This document shows positions 1 to 6,287 of a stretch of DNA of 14,679 bases, one piece after another. The notes below the pieces were generated by a model. That model was not told where the DNA came from, ran no database searches, and worked only from the letters and a program-made list of their open reading frames with translations. The position numbers were made by a program, and so were the translations under genes. Source of the stretch: Cellulomonas sp. GTDB lineage: Bacteria > Actinomycetota > Actinomycetes > Actinomycetales > Cellulomonadaceae. How positions within the stretch are numbered: position 1 is the first letter of the stretch; every line of letters begins with the position of its first letter. The stretch covers positions 1-14,679 of the forward strand of contig JAPSIJ010000023.1 of the NCBI GenBank assembly GCA_031178805.1, in the 5' to 3' direction.

Positions 1-2
1 AG

Positions 3-146
3 CGGATGCCGGTCGGTGCCGACCGGGTGCACGAGCAGCTGCTGCGGTGGGCCCGGTCGCTCGGCCTCCGGGACGGCGTCGCGGGCGAGGACGCGCGGTC
101 CGGCGCGAGGTCCCCGGACGTGCGCCCCGCCGGCGGCGCACGGTGA
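3..146 (+). CDS. C-terminal end of an unidentified protein (partial, cut by window start)
   Basis: An open frame enters from the left edge and ends at TGA 144-146, giving about 47 residues. The first part looks like a real helical C-terminus (MPVGADRVHEQLLRWARSLG), followed by an Arg/Gly/Ala/Pro-rich tail of the kind common at the ends of high-GC proteins. The stop overlaps the GTG start of the next gene (GTGA, 143-146), an arrangement typical of translationally coupled genes, and this is the main support that the frame is real. An in-frame ATG lies at 6-8, so a 46-residue ORF starting there cannot be excluded, but a C-terminal fragment is more likely. I do not recognise the family and propose no function. 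Confidence 0.5.
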   Translation, partial: RMPVGADRVHEQLLRWARSLGLRDGVAGEDARSGARSPDVRPAGGAR

Positions 147-985
147 CGGCCGGGGACCCGGCCGGCGCGGGGCTCACCGTCCGGTGGCTGGGTCACGCGA
201 CGGTGGTGCTGGACGTGGCCGGGGCGCGGCTGGTGACCGACCCGCTGCTGCGGCCGCACGCGGGGCTGCTGCGCCGGCGGCCCGGCGCGCCGCGCCCCGA
301 GCACTGGTCCGGCGCGGCCGCGGTGCTGCTGTCGCACCTGCACCACGACCACGCCGAGCCGGGGTCGCTGCGGCTGCTCGACGGCGTCCCCGTGCTGACG
401 GGGCGCGCCAACGCCCGGTGGCTGGCGCGCCACGGCGCGCCGGCCGCCGTGGGGCTCGCGGACGACGAGTGGTGGCCGGTGCCGGGCACCGCCGTGCGGG
501 TGCGGCCCGTCCCCGCCGTGCACGGCGACCGGCCGATGCCGCACCGGCCCAACGCCGCGCACGGCTTCCTGGTCGTCGCGCCGGGCCTGCGGGTGTGGTT
601 CGCGGGCGACACCGCGCCGTACCCGGGGATGCGGCGGCTGCCCGCCCTCGCCGGCGGGCCGCTCGACCTCGCGCTCGTGCCGGTGGGCGGCTGGGGGCCG
701 CGGCTGTCGGGCGGGCACATGGACCCGGCCCAGGCCGCGGCGGTCTGCGAGGCCGTGGGGGTGCGCCGCGCGGTGCCGGTGCACTGGGGCACGCTGCACC
801 CGCCGGCCGCGCGCGGGCTGCCGCCGGGCTGGATGGACCGCGCCGGGCCGGCGTTCGCCCGGGCGCTCGGGCGGCGGGCGCGGGTCGAGCCGGTGCTGCT
901 GGCGCCGGGGGAGGCCGCGCGGCTCGGGACGACGGTGCAGCGGCTCGGCGGGGCCCGTCCGGGGGCCGGCGCGCCCGTCGGGTGA
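143..985 (+). CDS. MBL-fold metallo-hydrolase (UlaG / NAPE-PLD-like)
   Basis: A 280-residue cytosolic protein of the metallo-beta-lactamase superfamily. Its N-terminus (WLGHATVVLDVAGARLVTDP, residues 15-34) is the typical opening strand pair of the UlaG/NAPE-PLD-like branch. Metal ligands are visible: the HxHxDH motif at 65-70 (His65, His67, Asp69, His70), His127 in VHGD, Asp156 in FAGDT and His214 in HWGT. His192 in the GHMDP segment is also typical. These predict a dinuclear metal hydrolase, but the substrate cannot be read from sequence; members include lactonases and phosphodiesterases. I chose GTG 143 because the fold starts about ten residues later and the codon overlaps the upstream stop. 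A longer frame from GTG 47 would only add an Arg-rich shadow of the upstream gene. It is likely co-transcribed with that gene. There is no signal peptide. Confidence 0.85.
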   Translation: MTAGDPAGAGLTVRWLGHATVVLDVAGARLVTDPLLRPHAGLLRRRPGAPRPEHWSGAAAVLLSHLHHDHAEPGSLRLLDGVPVLTGRANARWLARHGAPAAVGLADDEWWPVPGTAVRVRPVPAVHGDRPMPHRPNAAHGFLVVAPGLRVWFAGDTAPYPGMRRLPALAGGPLDLALVPVGGWGPRLSGGHMDPAQAAAVCEAVGVRRAVPVHWGTLHPPAARGLPPGWMDRAGPAFARALGRRARVEPVLLAPGEAARLGTTVQRLGGARPGAGAPVG

Positions 986-1012
986 CGGTCCGCGCGCCCG
1001 CGGCGCGCCGGC
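965..1012. terminator. Long GC dyad spanning the MBL-hydrolase stop codon, possible terminator
   Basis: A perfect 11-bp inverted repeat (GCCGGCGCGCC at 965-975, GGCGCGCCGGC at 1002-1012) encloses a 26-nt loop. The loop can itself form a small CGTC/GACG hairpin around the stop codon TGA 983-985. No T-tract follows, which is common for actinobacterial terminators. Its place at the gene end and just before the recA control region fits termination, but this is inferred from structure alone. Confidence 0.35.
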
Positions 1013-1022
1013 GTGTCGGTAC

Positions 1023-1052
1023 CTGCCGGTCGAACAGGTGTTCGGCTAGGGT
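1023..1052 (+). promoter_or_regulatory. recA upstream promoter with -10 TAGGGT
   Basis: TAGGGT at 1047-1052 fits the actinobacterial -10 pattern TANNNT. A weak -35 candidate (CTGCCG, 1023-1028, three of six matches to TTGACA) lies 18 bp upstream. The LexA box occupies almost the whole spacer, so a bound repressor would block polymerase. The expected start is near 1059, giving a leader of about 178 nt before recA. The -35 is poor and the assignment rests mainly on the -10 and the operator. Confidence 0.45.
1030..1045. promoter_or_regulatory. LexA operator (SOS box) of recA
   Basis: The sequence TCGAACAGGTGTTCGG matches the Gram-positive/actinobacterial SOS box TCGAAC-N4-GTTCGA at 11 of 12 defined positions; only the last base differs. 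It lies 190-207 nt upstream of the recA ATG and directly abuts a -10-like TAGGGT. Presence upstream of recA, a universal SOS gene, makes a functional LexA operator likely. Confidence 0.88.
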
Positions 1053-1094
1053 GGGTCCCGGTGACGCGCCGCGGGTCGGGACGCGGCCGCCGAA

Positions 1095-1132
1095 CCGTCC
1101 ACAACCGGGCGGGGAGCGCGGGCTGTGGACGG
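1095..1132. repeat. Inverted pair of DnaA-box-like 9-mers in the recA control region
   Basis: CCGTCCACA (1095-1103) and its exact reverse complement TGTGGACGG (1124-1132) flank a 20-nt spacer. Each half matches the high-GC actinobacterial DnaA box TTGTCCACA at seven of nine positions, including the whole TCCACA core. The pair lies between the LexA-controlled and the PafBC-type promoters. It may instead simply be a 9-bp stem in the long recA leader or an operator for another protein. Confidence 0.5.
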
Positions 1133-1144
1133 ACCCGGGGTGCA

Positions 1145-1166
1145 TGTCGGTGGTCGGGCATAGCGT
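1145..1166 (+). promoter_or_regulatory. PafBC-type (RecA-NDp) DNA-damage promoter of recA
   Basis: TGTCGGTG (1145-1152), exactly 8 nt, then TAGCGT (1161-1166) is an exact match to the mycobacterial LexA-independent DNA-damage promoter motif TGTCRGTG-N8-TANNNT, which is activated by the WYL-domain regulator PafBC. Transcription would start near 1173, giving a leader of about 64 nt. The position is right for recA, which in mycobacteria also carries both a LexA- and a PafBC-controlled promoter. Function in this organism is inferred from the motif. Confidence 0.85.
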
Positions 1167-1236
1167 CACCGCACGACACGGAGACCAGCCCCCGTAGGCG
1201 CAGCGCGACGCTGCACGAGAGACGACAGGTGACACC

Positions 1237-2277
1237 ATGCCCGCTCCCCAGGACCGCGAGAAGGCCCTCGAGGCCGCGCTCAGCCAGATCGACCGCCAGT
1301 TCGGCAAGGGCTCGATCATGCGCCTCGGCGACGACGGGCGCGCCCCCGTCGAGGTCATCCCCACCAGCTCCATCGCGCTGGACGTCGCGCTCGGCATCGG
1401 CGGGCTGCCCAAGGGCCGCGTCGTCGAGATCTACGGCCCGGAGTCCTCCGGCAAGACGACCGTCGCGCTGCACGCGGTGGCCAACGCCCAGAAGCAGGGC
1501 GGCATCGCCGCGTTCATCGACGCGGAGCACGCGCTCGACCCCGACTACGCCAAGAAGCTCGGCGTCGACACCGACGCGCTGCTGGTGTCCCAGCCGGACA
1601 CCGGCGAGCAGGCGCTCGAGATCATGGACATGCTGATCCGCTCCGGCGCGATCGACATCGTCGTCATCGACTCCGTCGCGGCCCTGGTGCCGAAGGCGGA
1701 GATCGAGGGCGAGATGGGCGACAGCCACGTCGGCCTCCAGGCCCGCCTGATGTCGCAGGCGCTGCGCAAGATCACCGGTGCGCTCAACGCGTCCGGCACG
1801 ACGGCGATCTTCATCAACCAGCTGCGCGAGAAGATCGGCGTGTTCTTCGGCTCGCCCGAGACCACCACCGGTGGCAAGGCGCTCAAGTTCTACGCCTCGG
1901 TCCGCATGGACATCCGGCGCATCGAGACGCTGAAGGAGGGCACGGACGCCGTCGGCAACCGGACCCGCGTCAAGATCGTCAAGAACAAGATGGCCCCGCC
2001 GTTCAAGCAGGCCGAGTTCGACATCCTGTACGGCGTCGGCATCTCCCGCGAGGGCGGCCTGATCGACATGGGCGTCGAGCACGGGTTCATCCGCAAGTCC
2101 GGCTCCTGGTTCACCTACGAGGGCGACCAGCTCGGCCAGGGCAAGGAGAACGCCCGCGGTTTCCTGCGCGACAACCCCGACCTCGCCAACGAGATCGAGA
2201 AGAAGATCAAGGACAAGCTGGGCATCGGGGTCAAGGCCGACGCGGCCGCCGGTGCGGAGGTGAAGGTCGACTTCTGA
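1237..2277 (+). CDS. recA: Recombinase RecA
   Basis: RecA forms ATP-dependent filaments on single-stranded DNA, carries out strand exchange in recombinational repair and acts as co-protease for LexA self-cleavage. The 346-residue length is normal. Visible are the polymerisation N-terminus, Walker A GPESSGKTT (residues 67-75), the DAEHALD segment (95-101), Walker B VVIDS (142-146), the L1 region around 155-165 (EIEGEMGDSHVG) and the conserved L2 region (FINQLREKIGVFFGSPETTTGG, shown here only as a landmark near 192-213). No intein interrupts the ATPase loops, unlike M. tuberculosis RecA. The ATG is preceded by AGGTGA (1227-1232) at suitable spacing. The stop shares one base with the recX ATG. 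Two damage-responsive promoters lie upstream. The small DUF3046 gene often found just before actinobacterial recA is absent here. Confidence 0.99.
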   Translation: MPAPQDREKALEAALSQIDRQFGKGSIMRLGDDGRAPVEVIPTSSIALDVALGIGGLPKGRVVEIYGPESSGKTTVALHAVANAQKQGGIAAFIDAEHALDPDYAKKLGVDTDALLVSQPDTGEQALEIMDMLIRSGAIDIVVIDSVAALVPKAEIEGEMGDSHVGLQARLMSQALRKITGALNASGTTAIFINQLREKIGVFFGSPETTTGGKALKFYASVRMDIRRIETLKEGTDAVGNRTRVKIVKNKMAPPFKQAEFDILYGVGISREGGLIDMGVEHGFIRKSGSWFTYEGDQLGQGKENARGFLRDNPDLANEIEKKIKDKLGIGVKADAAAGAEVKVDF

Positions 2278-3641
2278 TGTCGACCGCGCACGACCCGGCC
2301 GACCCGGGCCACGCCGACGACGCGTGGGCGGGGTCGGCGCCGGACCCGTCCGCGTGGGCGGAGCCGGACGCCGCCGAGGCGGCCTGGGACACCGGCACGG
2401 CAGGGCCCGACGCCGGCCCCGCGTCGGTGTGGGACGCGGACGCGCCCCCGCCGGCCTCGGCGTGGTCCGACGCCGCCCCGGCACGGACGCCCGCCCCGGC
2501 ACGCGAGGCGGCGCCGCGCCGCTCCCGTGCCCGCGTGCGCCCCGACGCCGCTCCGGCACCGGAGGCGGCGCCGACCCGCGCCGCGCCGTCGCGCCCGGAG
2601 GACGCGGAGCCCGCGCACCCGACCGGTGCCGAGCCCGGGGGCGAGCACGGCGGGCGACCGGCCCTCGCCGACGCGCCGCAGGCCGAGCGGCTCGCCCGCG
2701 CGCGGGCGCTGCTCGACGGCACCGCGACGCTCGACCGCACCGCGACGCCCGACGGCACCGCGACGCTCGACCGCACCGCGACGCCCGACGGCACCGCGAC
2801 GCCCGACCGCACCGCCACGCCCGACGGCACCGCGACGCCCGACGACCCGCCGCGCGAGGCCTCCCGCGGTGGCGCGACGACCGCTGCCGCCGAGCAGCCC
2901 GGGGCGCAGGCGGCACCGGCGCGGTCCCGGTGGACGCGGGCGGAGCCCGACGAGGACGGCGAGCCGCTCCACGCCCGGACCGGGGACCCGGACACCGACG
3001 ACGACCGCGACGGCGAGCCGGACGAGCCGGCCCGGCGCGGGCGCGGCTCCCGCACCCGCGGAACCACCCGGCAGCGCCCGGGCCGCCGGCGCGCCCCCGC
3101 GACCGAGCCTCCGGGGTCCGGCGCCGCCGCCGCGGACGCCGAGCCCGACCCCGAGCAGGTCGCCCGGTCGATCGCCCTGCGCCTGCTGACCGGGGCCCCG
3201 CGCAGCCGGGCGCAGCTCGCCGAGGCGATGGCGCGCCGGGACGTCCCGGAGGAGGTCGCCGACCGGGTGCTCGACCGGTTCACCGAGGTCGGTCTGGTCG
3301 ATGACGCCGCCTACGCCGAGATCCTGGTGCGCAGCCGGCACGCCGAGCGCGGCCTGTCCCGGCGCGCCCTGGCCATGGAGCTGCGTCGCCGCGGTGTCGA
3401 CGAGGTGACGGCGGGGGAGGCGCTCGAGCAGGTGGACGACGCCGACGAGGAGGAGGCCGCCCGAGCGCTCGCCCGCAAGAAGCTGCGCGCGACCCGGGGG
3501 CTGGACCGGGAGGTGCGGCTGCGCCGGGCGTACGGCGCGCTCGGCCGCCGCGGCTACGGCGGCTCGCTGGTGTCCCGCGTGGTCCGCGAGGAGCTCGCCG
3601 CCGAGGGGCAGGACGACGAGGACGGGTTCGGCGCGGACTGA
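2277..3641 (+). CDS. recX: RecX regulator with a long disordered N-terminal extension
   Basis: RecX binds RecA filaments and limits recombinase activity. The C-terminal 163 residues (about 292-454) form a typical RecX domain of three-helix repeats, including ARSIALRLLTGAPRSRAQL, GLVDDAAYAEILVRSR, RGLSRRALAMELRRRGV and the final GRRGYGGSLVSRVVREEL segment. Standalone RecX is usually 150-270 residues, so 454 is long. The first 290 residues are rich in Ala, Pro, Asp, Arg and Gly, lack hydrophobic blocks and look intrinsically disordered; residues 147-188 are a tandem repeat. I keep ATG 2277 because it overlaps the recA stop (TGATG) and AAGG sits 10 nt upstream inside recA, which predicts coupling. 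An internal start just before the RecX domain is possible but no better site is evident. A GC hairpin follows the stop. Confidence 0.93.
   Translation: MSTAHDPADPGHADDAWAGSAPDPSAWAEPDAAEAAWDTGTAGPDAGPASVWDADAPPPASAWSDAAPARTPAPAREAAPRRSRARVRPDAAPAPEAAPTRAAPSRPEDAEPAHPTGAEPGGEHGGRPALADAPQAERLARARALLDGTATLDRTATPDGTATLDRTATPDGTATPDRTATPDGTATPDDPPREASRGGATTAAAEQPGAQAAPARSRWTRAEPDEDGEPLHARTGDPDTDDDRDGEPDEPARRGRGSRTRGTTRQRPGRRRAPATEPPGSGAAAADAEPDPEQVARSIALRLLTGAPRSRAQLAEAMARRDVPEEVADRVLDRFTEVGLVDDAAYAEILVRSRHAERGLSRRALAMELRRRGVDEVTAGEALEQVDDADEEEAARALARKKLRATRGLDREVRLRRAYGALGRRGYGGSLVSRVVREELAAEGQDDEDGFGAD
2715..2840 (+). repeat. In-frame minisatellite, seven 18-bp units, inside recX
   Basis: Seven uninterrupted 18-bp units encode the hexapeptides DGTATL, DRTATP, DGTATL, DRTATP, DGTATP, DRTATP and DGTATP (residues 147-188). 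The alternation of G and R units gives a 36-bp higher-order period. Nucleotide identity between units is very high, which suggests recent slippage or unequal exchange. Copy-number change would keep the frame and only alter linker length. Confidence 0.95.
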
Positions 3642-3644
3642 CGC

Positions 3645-3669
3645 GGCCGGGCGCGACACGCGCCCGGCC
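3645..3669. terminator. Strong hairpin just after recX, likely terminator
   Basis: A perfect 11-bp stem (GGCCGGGCGCG at 3645-3655 with CGCGCCCGGCC at 3659-3669) has a 3-nt ACA loop and begins 4 nt after the recX stop. There is no T-run. Position and stability suggest a factor-assisted or I-shaped terminator of the recA-recX transcript. Confidence 0.6.
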
Positions 3670-3737
3670 CACCGGACATCTCGTCCGCGGAGGCGTCCGG
3701 GTGGTGAACAATGGGTGCTCGCGTCGCTGGTCACCGG

Positions 3738-3761
3738 CGTCCGGCCGCGCGTGGCCGGACG
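3738..3761 (+). other. 9-bp hairpin in the leader region upstream of rny
   Basis: A perfect 9-bp stem (CGTCCGGCC at 3738-3746, GGCCGGACG at 3753-3761) with a 6-nt loop lies 38 nt before the rny start. It may be a 5' UTR structure of rny or a second terminator behind recX. I could not define a convincing rny promoter; AACAAT at 3707-3712 is only a weak -10 candidate. Confidence 0.5.
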
Positions 3762-3799
3762 GGTGCGGGCGATGCACCGACGACGAGGAGTGTGACCGG

Positions 3800-5392
3800 A
3801 TGCAGGACGCCGCGATCGTGGTCGGCCTGCTGGCGGCCTGCCTCGTCGCCCTGGTGCTGGTGCTGCTGGCCCGGCGCGAGGCGGCGGCGGTGCGCGCGCA
3901 GGCCGCCGAGGACGTGCAGTCGATCCGCGACGAGGCCCGGACGGCGCTGGCGGACGCCCAGCGCCGCGAGGCCCGCGCGGTCGAGCGCGAGGAGCACGCC
4001 GCGACCACCGAGCGCGCCGCGGTGGAGCGCGAGCGCGCCGCCCGGGCCGCGCAGGACGCCGCCGCCGAGCTCCGCCGGGAGGCCGCCGAGCAGGCCGCGG
4101 CCGCCGCGGCGACCGCCGCCGAGCGCCTGGCGACCGCCGAGCGGTCGGCCGCGCAGGTCACCGGCGCGGCGGAGCGGGCCGCCGCCGAGGCCGTCGCCGC
4201 CGCCGAGCGGGACGCCGCCGAGCGGCGCGCCGCGGCCGAGCGGGAGGCCACGGAGCGGTTGGAGGCCACGTCCGGGCTCACGGCCGCCGAGGCGCGGGCC
4301 GAGCTGCTGCGCCAGCTCACCGCCGAGGCGTCCACCGCCGCGGCCGCGTCGGTCCGCCGGATCGAGGCGCAGGCGCGCCGGACCGCCGAGGCGCGCGCCC
4401 GCCGGGTGCTGGCCACCGCCGTGCAGCGCACCGCCGTCGCGACGAGCAGCCAGGCGACCGTCACGCTGGTCCCGCTGCCGTCGGACGAGATGAAGGGCCG
4501 GATCATCGGCAAGGAGGGCCGGAACATCCGGCTGTTCGAGGCGCTCACCGGCGTGAACGTCCTCGTCGACGAGGCCCCCGACCAGGTGGTGCTCTCCTGC
4601 TTCGACGCCGACCGCCGCGAGGTCGCGACGGTCGCGCTGGAGGCGCTGATGGTCGACGGGCGGATCAACCCGCAGCGCATCGAGGCCGCCTACGCCGAGG
4701 CGCTCGCCGGGGCGGACGACCGCGCCGACGAGGCCGGGCACGCCGCCGCCGAGCGCGCCGGGGTCCGCGGGCTCGACGAGCAGCTGGTCCGGGTGCTCGG
4801 CCGGCTGCGGCTGCGCACCTCGTTCGGGCAGAACGTCCTGGAGCACCTGGTCGAGTCGGCGCTGCTCGCCGCGCAGGTGGCCGGGGAGATCGGGGCGGAC
4901 GTGGACGTCGCGCGCCGCGGCGCCCTGCTGCACGACCTCGGCAAGGCGCTGACCGGCGAGGTGCCCGGCACGCACGCGCAGGTCGGTGCGGCGCTGGCCG
5001 CCCGGCACGGCGAGTCCGACGTCGTGGTGAACGCCATCGCCGCGCACCACGACGAGGTGCCCGCCGAGACGGTCGAGGCGGTGCTGGTCCAGGTCGCCGA
5101 CGCCCTGTCGGCCGCCCGCCCCGGCGCGCGCCGCGAGGACGTGGACCAGCACGTCGAGCGCCTGGAGCAGCTCGAGGAGCTGGTCGCCGGGCACGCCGGC
5201 GTCCGCCGGGCGCTGGCGATGGCGGCGGGCCGCGAGATGCGCGTCGTCGTCGAGCCGAGCCAGGTGCCGGACACCGACCTCGGCCGGCTGGCCGTGGAGA
5301 TCGCCCGGCACATCGAGCAGGACCTGTCCTACCCGGGCGAGATCAAGGTGACCGTCGTCCGGGAGGTCCGGGCCAGCGCGACCGCCGGCTGA
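3800..5392 (+). CDS. rny: Ribonuclease Y (membrane-anchored endoribonuclease)
   Basis: RNase Y starts mRNA decay by endonucleolytic cleavage at the inner face of the membrane. This 530-residue protein shows every family part in order: one N-terminal membrane helix (about residues 4-25), a long Ala/Glu/Arg coiled coil (about 26-220), a KH domain with LPSDEMKGRIIGKEGRNIR (from about 225), and an HD domain. The HD residues are intact: His349 (VLEH), His378-Asp379 (LLHDLGKA), His392 (GTHAQVG) and His416-His417 (AAHHDE), followed by DALSAARPGARRE and the C-terminal LSYPGEIKVTVVRE signature. I chose ATG 3800 because GAGGAG lies 9 nt upstream and the membrane helix follows at once; a longer frame from 3701 adds a Cys/Trp-rich stretch not seen in the family. 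It follows recX with 158 nt and two hairpins between them, and converges on gluD. Confidence 0.96.
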   Translation: MQDAAIVVGLLAACLVALVLVLLARREAAAVRAQAAEDVQSIRDEARTALADAQRREARAVEREEHAATTERAAVERERAARAAQDAAAELRREAAEQAAAAAATAAERLATAERSAAQVTGAAERAAAEAVAAAERDAAERRAAAEREATERLEATSGLTAAEARAELLRQLTAEASTAAAASVRRIEAQARRTAEARARRVLATAVQRTAVATSSQATVTLVPLPSDEMKGRIIGKEGRNIRLFEALTGVNVLVDEAPDQVVLSCFDADRREVATVALEALMVDGRINPQRIEAAYAEALAGADDRADEAGHAAAERAGVRGLDEQLVRVLGRLRLRTSFGQNVLEHLVESALLAAQVAGEIGADVDVARRGALLHDLGKALTGEVPGTHAQVGAALAARHGESDVVVNAIAAHHDEVPAETVEAVLVQVADALSAARPGARREDVDQHVERLEQLEELVAGHAGVRRALAMAAGREMRVVVEPSQVPDTDLGRLAVEIARHIEQDLSYPGEIKVTVVREVRASATAG

Positions 5393-5416
5393 CGGCTCAG
5401 ACCGCCCCGCCGGCGG
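5382..5416. terminator. Dyad spanning the convergent rny and gluD stops, possible bidirectional terminator
   Basis: CCGCCGGC (5382-5389) and GCCGGCGG (5409-5416) form a perfect 8-bp inverted repeat, and a nested CTGA-cggc-TCAG (5389-5400) puts the two stop codons in a small stem. The genes are only 4 nt apart, so any terminator must overlap coding sequence, as this does on both sides. There is no T-tract; assignment is by structure and position. Confidence 0.35.
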
Positions 5417-6287
5417 CGTGCGACCCCGGGCCGCCCGTCGTCATGGTGACGAGGGTCGGGTCGGCGGCCGCGCGCCCCGCCGTCCGGGCGCTGCGGCCCT
5501 GCAGCCACACCGCCAGCCGGGTCAGGGCGATGTTCACCACGAGGTAGATGCCCGCGCCCATCACGAACAGCGCGACGTAGTACTTCTGGCCGAAGTACTG
5601 GGCGTTGTTCTGCATGGCCTTGAGCAGCTCGGGGTAGCCGACGATGAACCCCAGCGAGGAGTCCTTCAGCAGCACCACCATCTGCGCGATCAGGCTCGGC
5701 AGCATGGTGCGCACGGCCTGCGGCAGCTGCACGAGCAGCAGGGTCTGCGCCCGGGACAGCCCGATGGCGTAGGCGGCCTCGGTCTGGCCCTTGGGCAGCG
5801 AGGCGAGGCCGGCGCGCAGGATCTCCGCGATGATCGCCATGTTGTAGACGGTCAGGCCGAACACGACGGCGGCGAAGGCGTCCCAGCCGAAGCCGAGCAG
5901 CGCGAACAGCATCATCAGCAGCACGGGCAGGCCGCGGAACAGCTCGATGACGACGGTCGCGGGCGCGCGCAGCCAGCCGATGCGGGTGGTCCGCCACATG
6001 GCGAGCAGCAGCCCGAGCACCAGGGCGAGCGGCGCGGCGACCACGGCGGCGCGCAGGGTCGCGCCCAGGCCGCGGACGACCATCGAGCGCCACACGTCCT
6101 CGGCGGACTGGTTCTTGGGCGGGTCGTAGAGCACGTCCCACCGGTCGGCGCCGAACAGGCCGCGGCCCTCGGCGTACCGGAACGCGAGCGCGAGCAGCGC
6201 GACGATCAGCAGGGCGCCGACGACGGAGCCGATCCGCTCGCGGCGGCGGGCGACGGGGCCGGGGGCGTCGTAGAGGACGGAGCTCAT
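5397..6287 (-). CDS. gluD: Glutamate-type ABC transporter permease GluD
   Basis: Second membrane permease of a polar amino-acid ABC importer (HisM/His-type family), placed in the cytoplasmic membrane as partner of GluC. The 296-residue protein has a charged N-terminus, a first hydrophobic helix at about 21-38, a periplasmic loop (about 40-70), four or more further membrane segments and the EAA coupling loop around 155-193 (EILRAGLASLPKGQTEAAYA, then GLS and LPQAVR), which docks on the ATPase. The polar Gly/Ala/Thr-rich C-terminal tail is of unclear use. Its ATG overlaps the gluC stop by 4 nt (ATGA), so the two permeases are translated together. It is the last gene of the gluABCD unit. Assignment to glutamate comes from gene order A-B-C-D and the recX/miaB neighbourhood shared with Corynebacterium; glutamine or aspartate transport is possible. 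Confidence 0.9.
   Translation of the reverse strand: MSSVLYDAPGPVARRRERIGSVVGALLIVALLALAFRYAEGRGLFGADRWDVLYDPPKNQSAEDVWRSMVVRGLGATLRAAVVAAPLALVLGLLLAMWRTTRIGWLRAPATVVIELFRGLPVLLMMLFALLGFGWDAFAAVVFGLTVYNMAIIAEILRAGLASLPKGQTEAAYAIGLSRAQTLLLVQLPQAVRTMLPSLIAQMVVLLKDSSLGFIVGYPELLKAMQNNAQYFGQKYYVALFVMGAGIYLVVNIALTRLAVWLQGRSARTAGRAAADPTLVTMTTGGPGSHAAGGAV

Noticed and set aside
47..142. Earlier GTG start for the MBL hydrolase
   Set aside because: It adds only an Arg/Pro-rich stretch overlapping another frame; GTG 143 overlaps the upstream stop and the fold begins soon after.
1014..1035. Second PafBC-like element (TGTCGGTA)
   Set aside because: At 8 nt downstream there is TCGAAC, part of the LexA box, not TANNNT; only the -35-like half matches.
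1237..2277. RecA intein
   Set aside because: The ATPase loops are uninterrupted and total length is the normal 346 residues.
2715..2840. Repeat array considered as CRISPR
   Set aside because: Units are directly adjacent 18-mers without spacers, in frame within a coding sequence.
193..2916. Very long minus-strand frame (about 900 codons) opposite the hydrolase, recA and recX
   Set aside because: It is Arg/Pro/Ala-rich, crosses a clear intergenic region and lies antisense to recA; long shadow frames are expected at this GC content.
3701..3799. Earlier start for RNase Y
   Set aside because: The added segment has Cys/Trp residues not seen in the family and would bury the GAGGAG site and the N-terminal membrane anchor.
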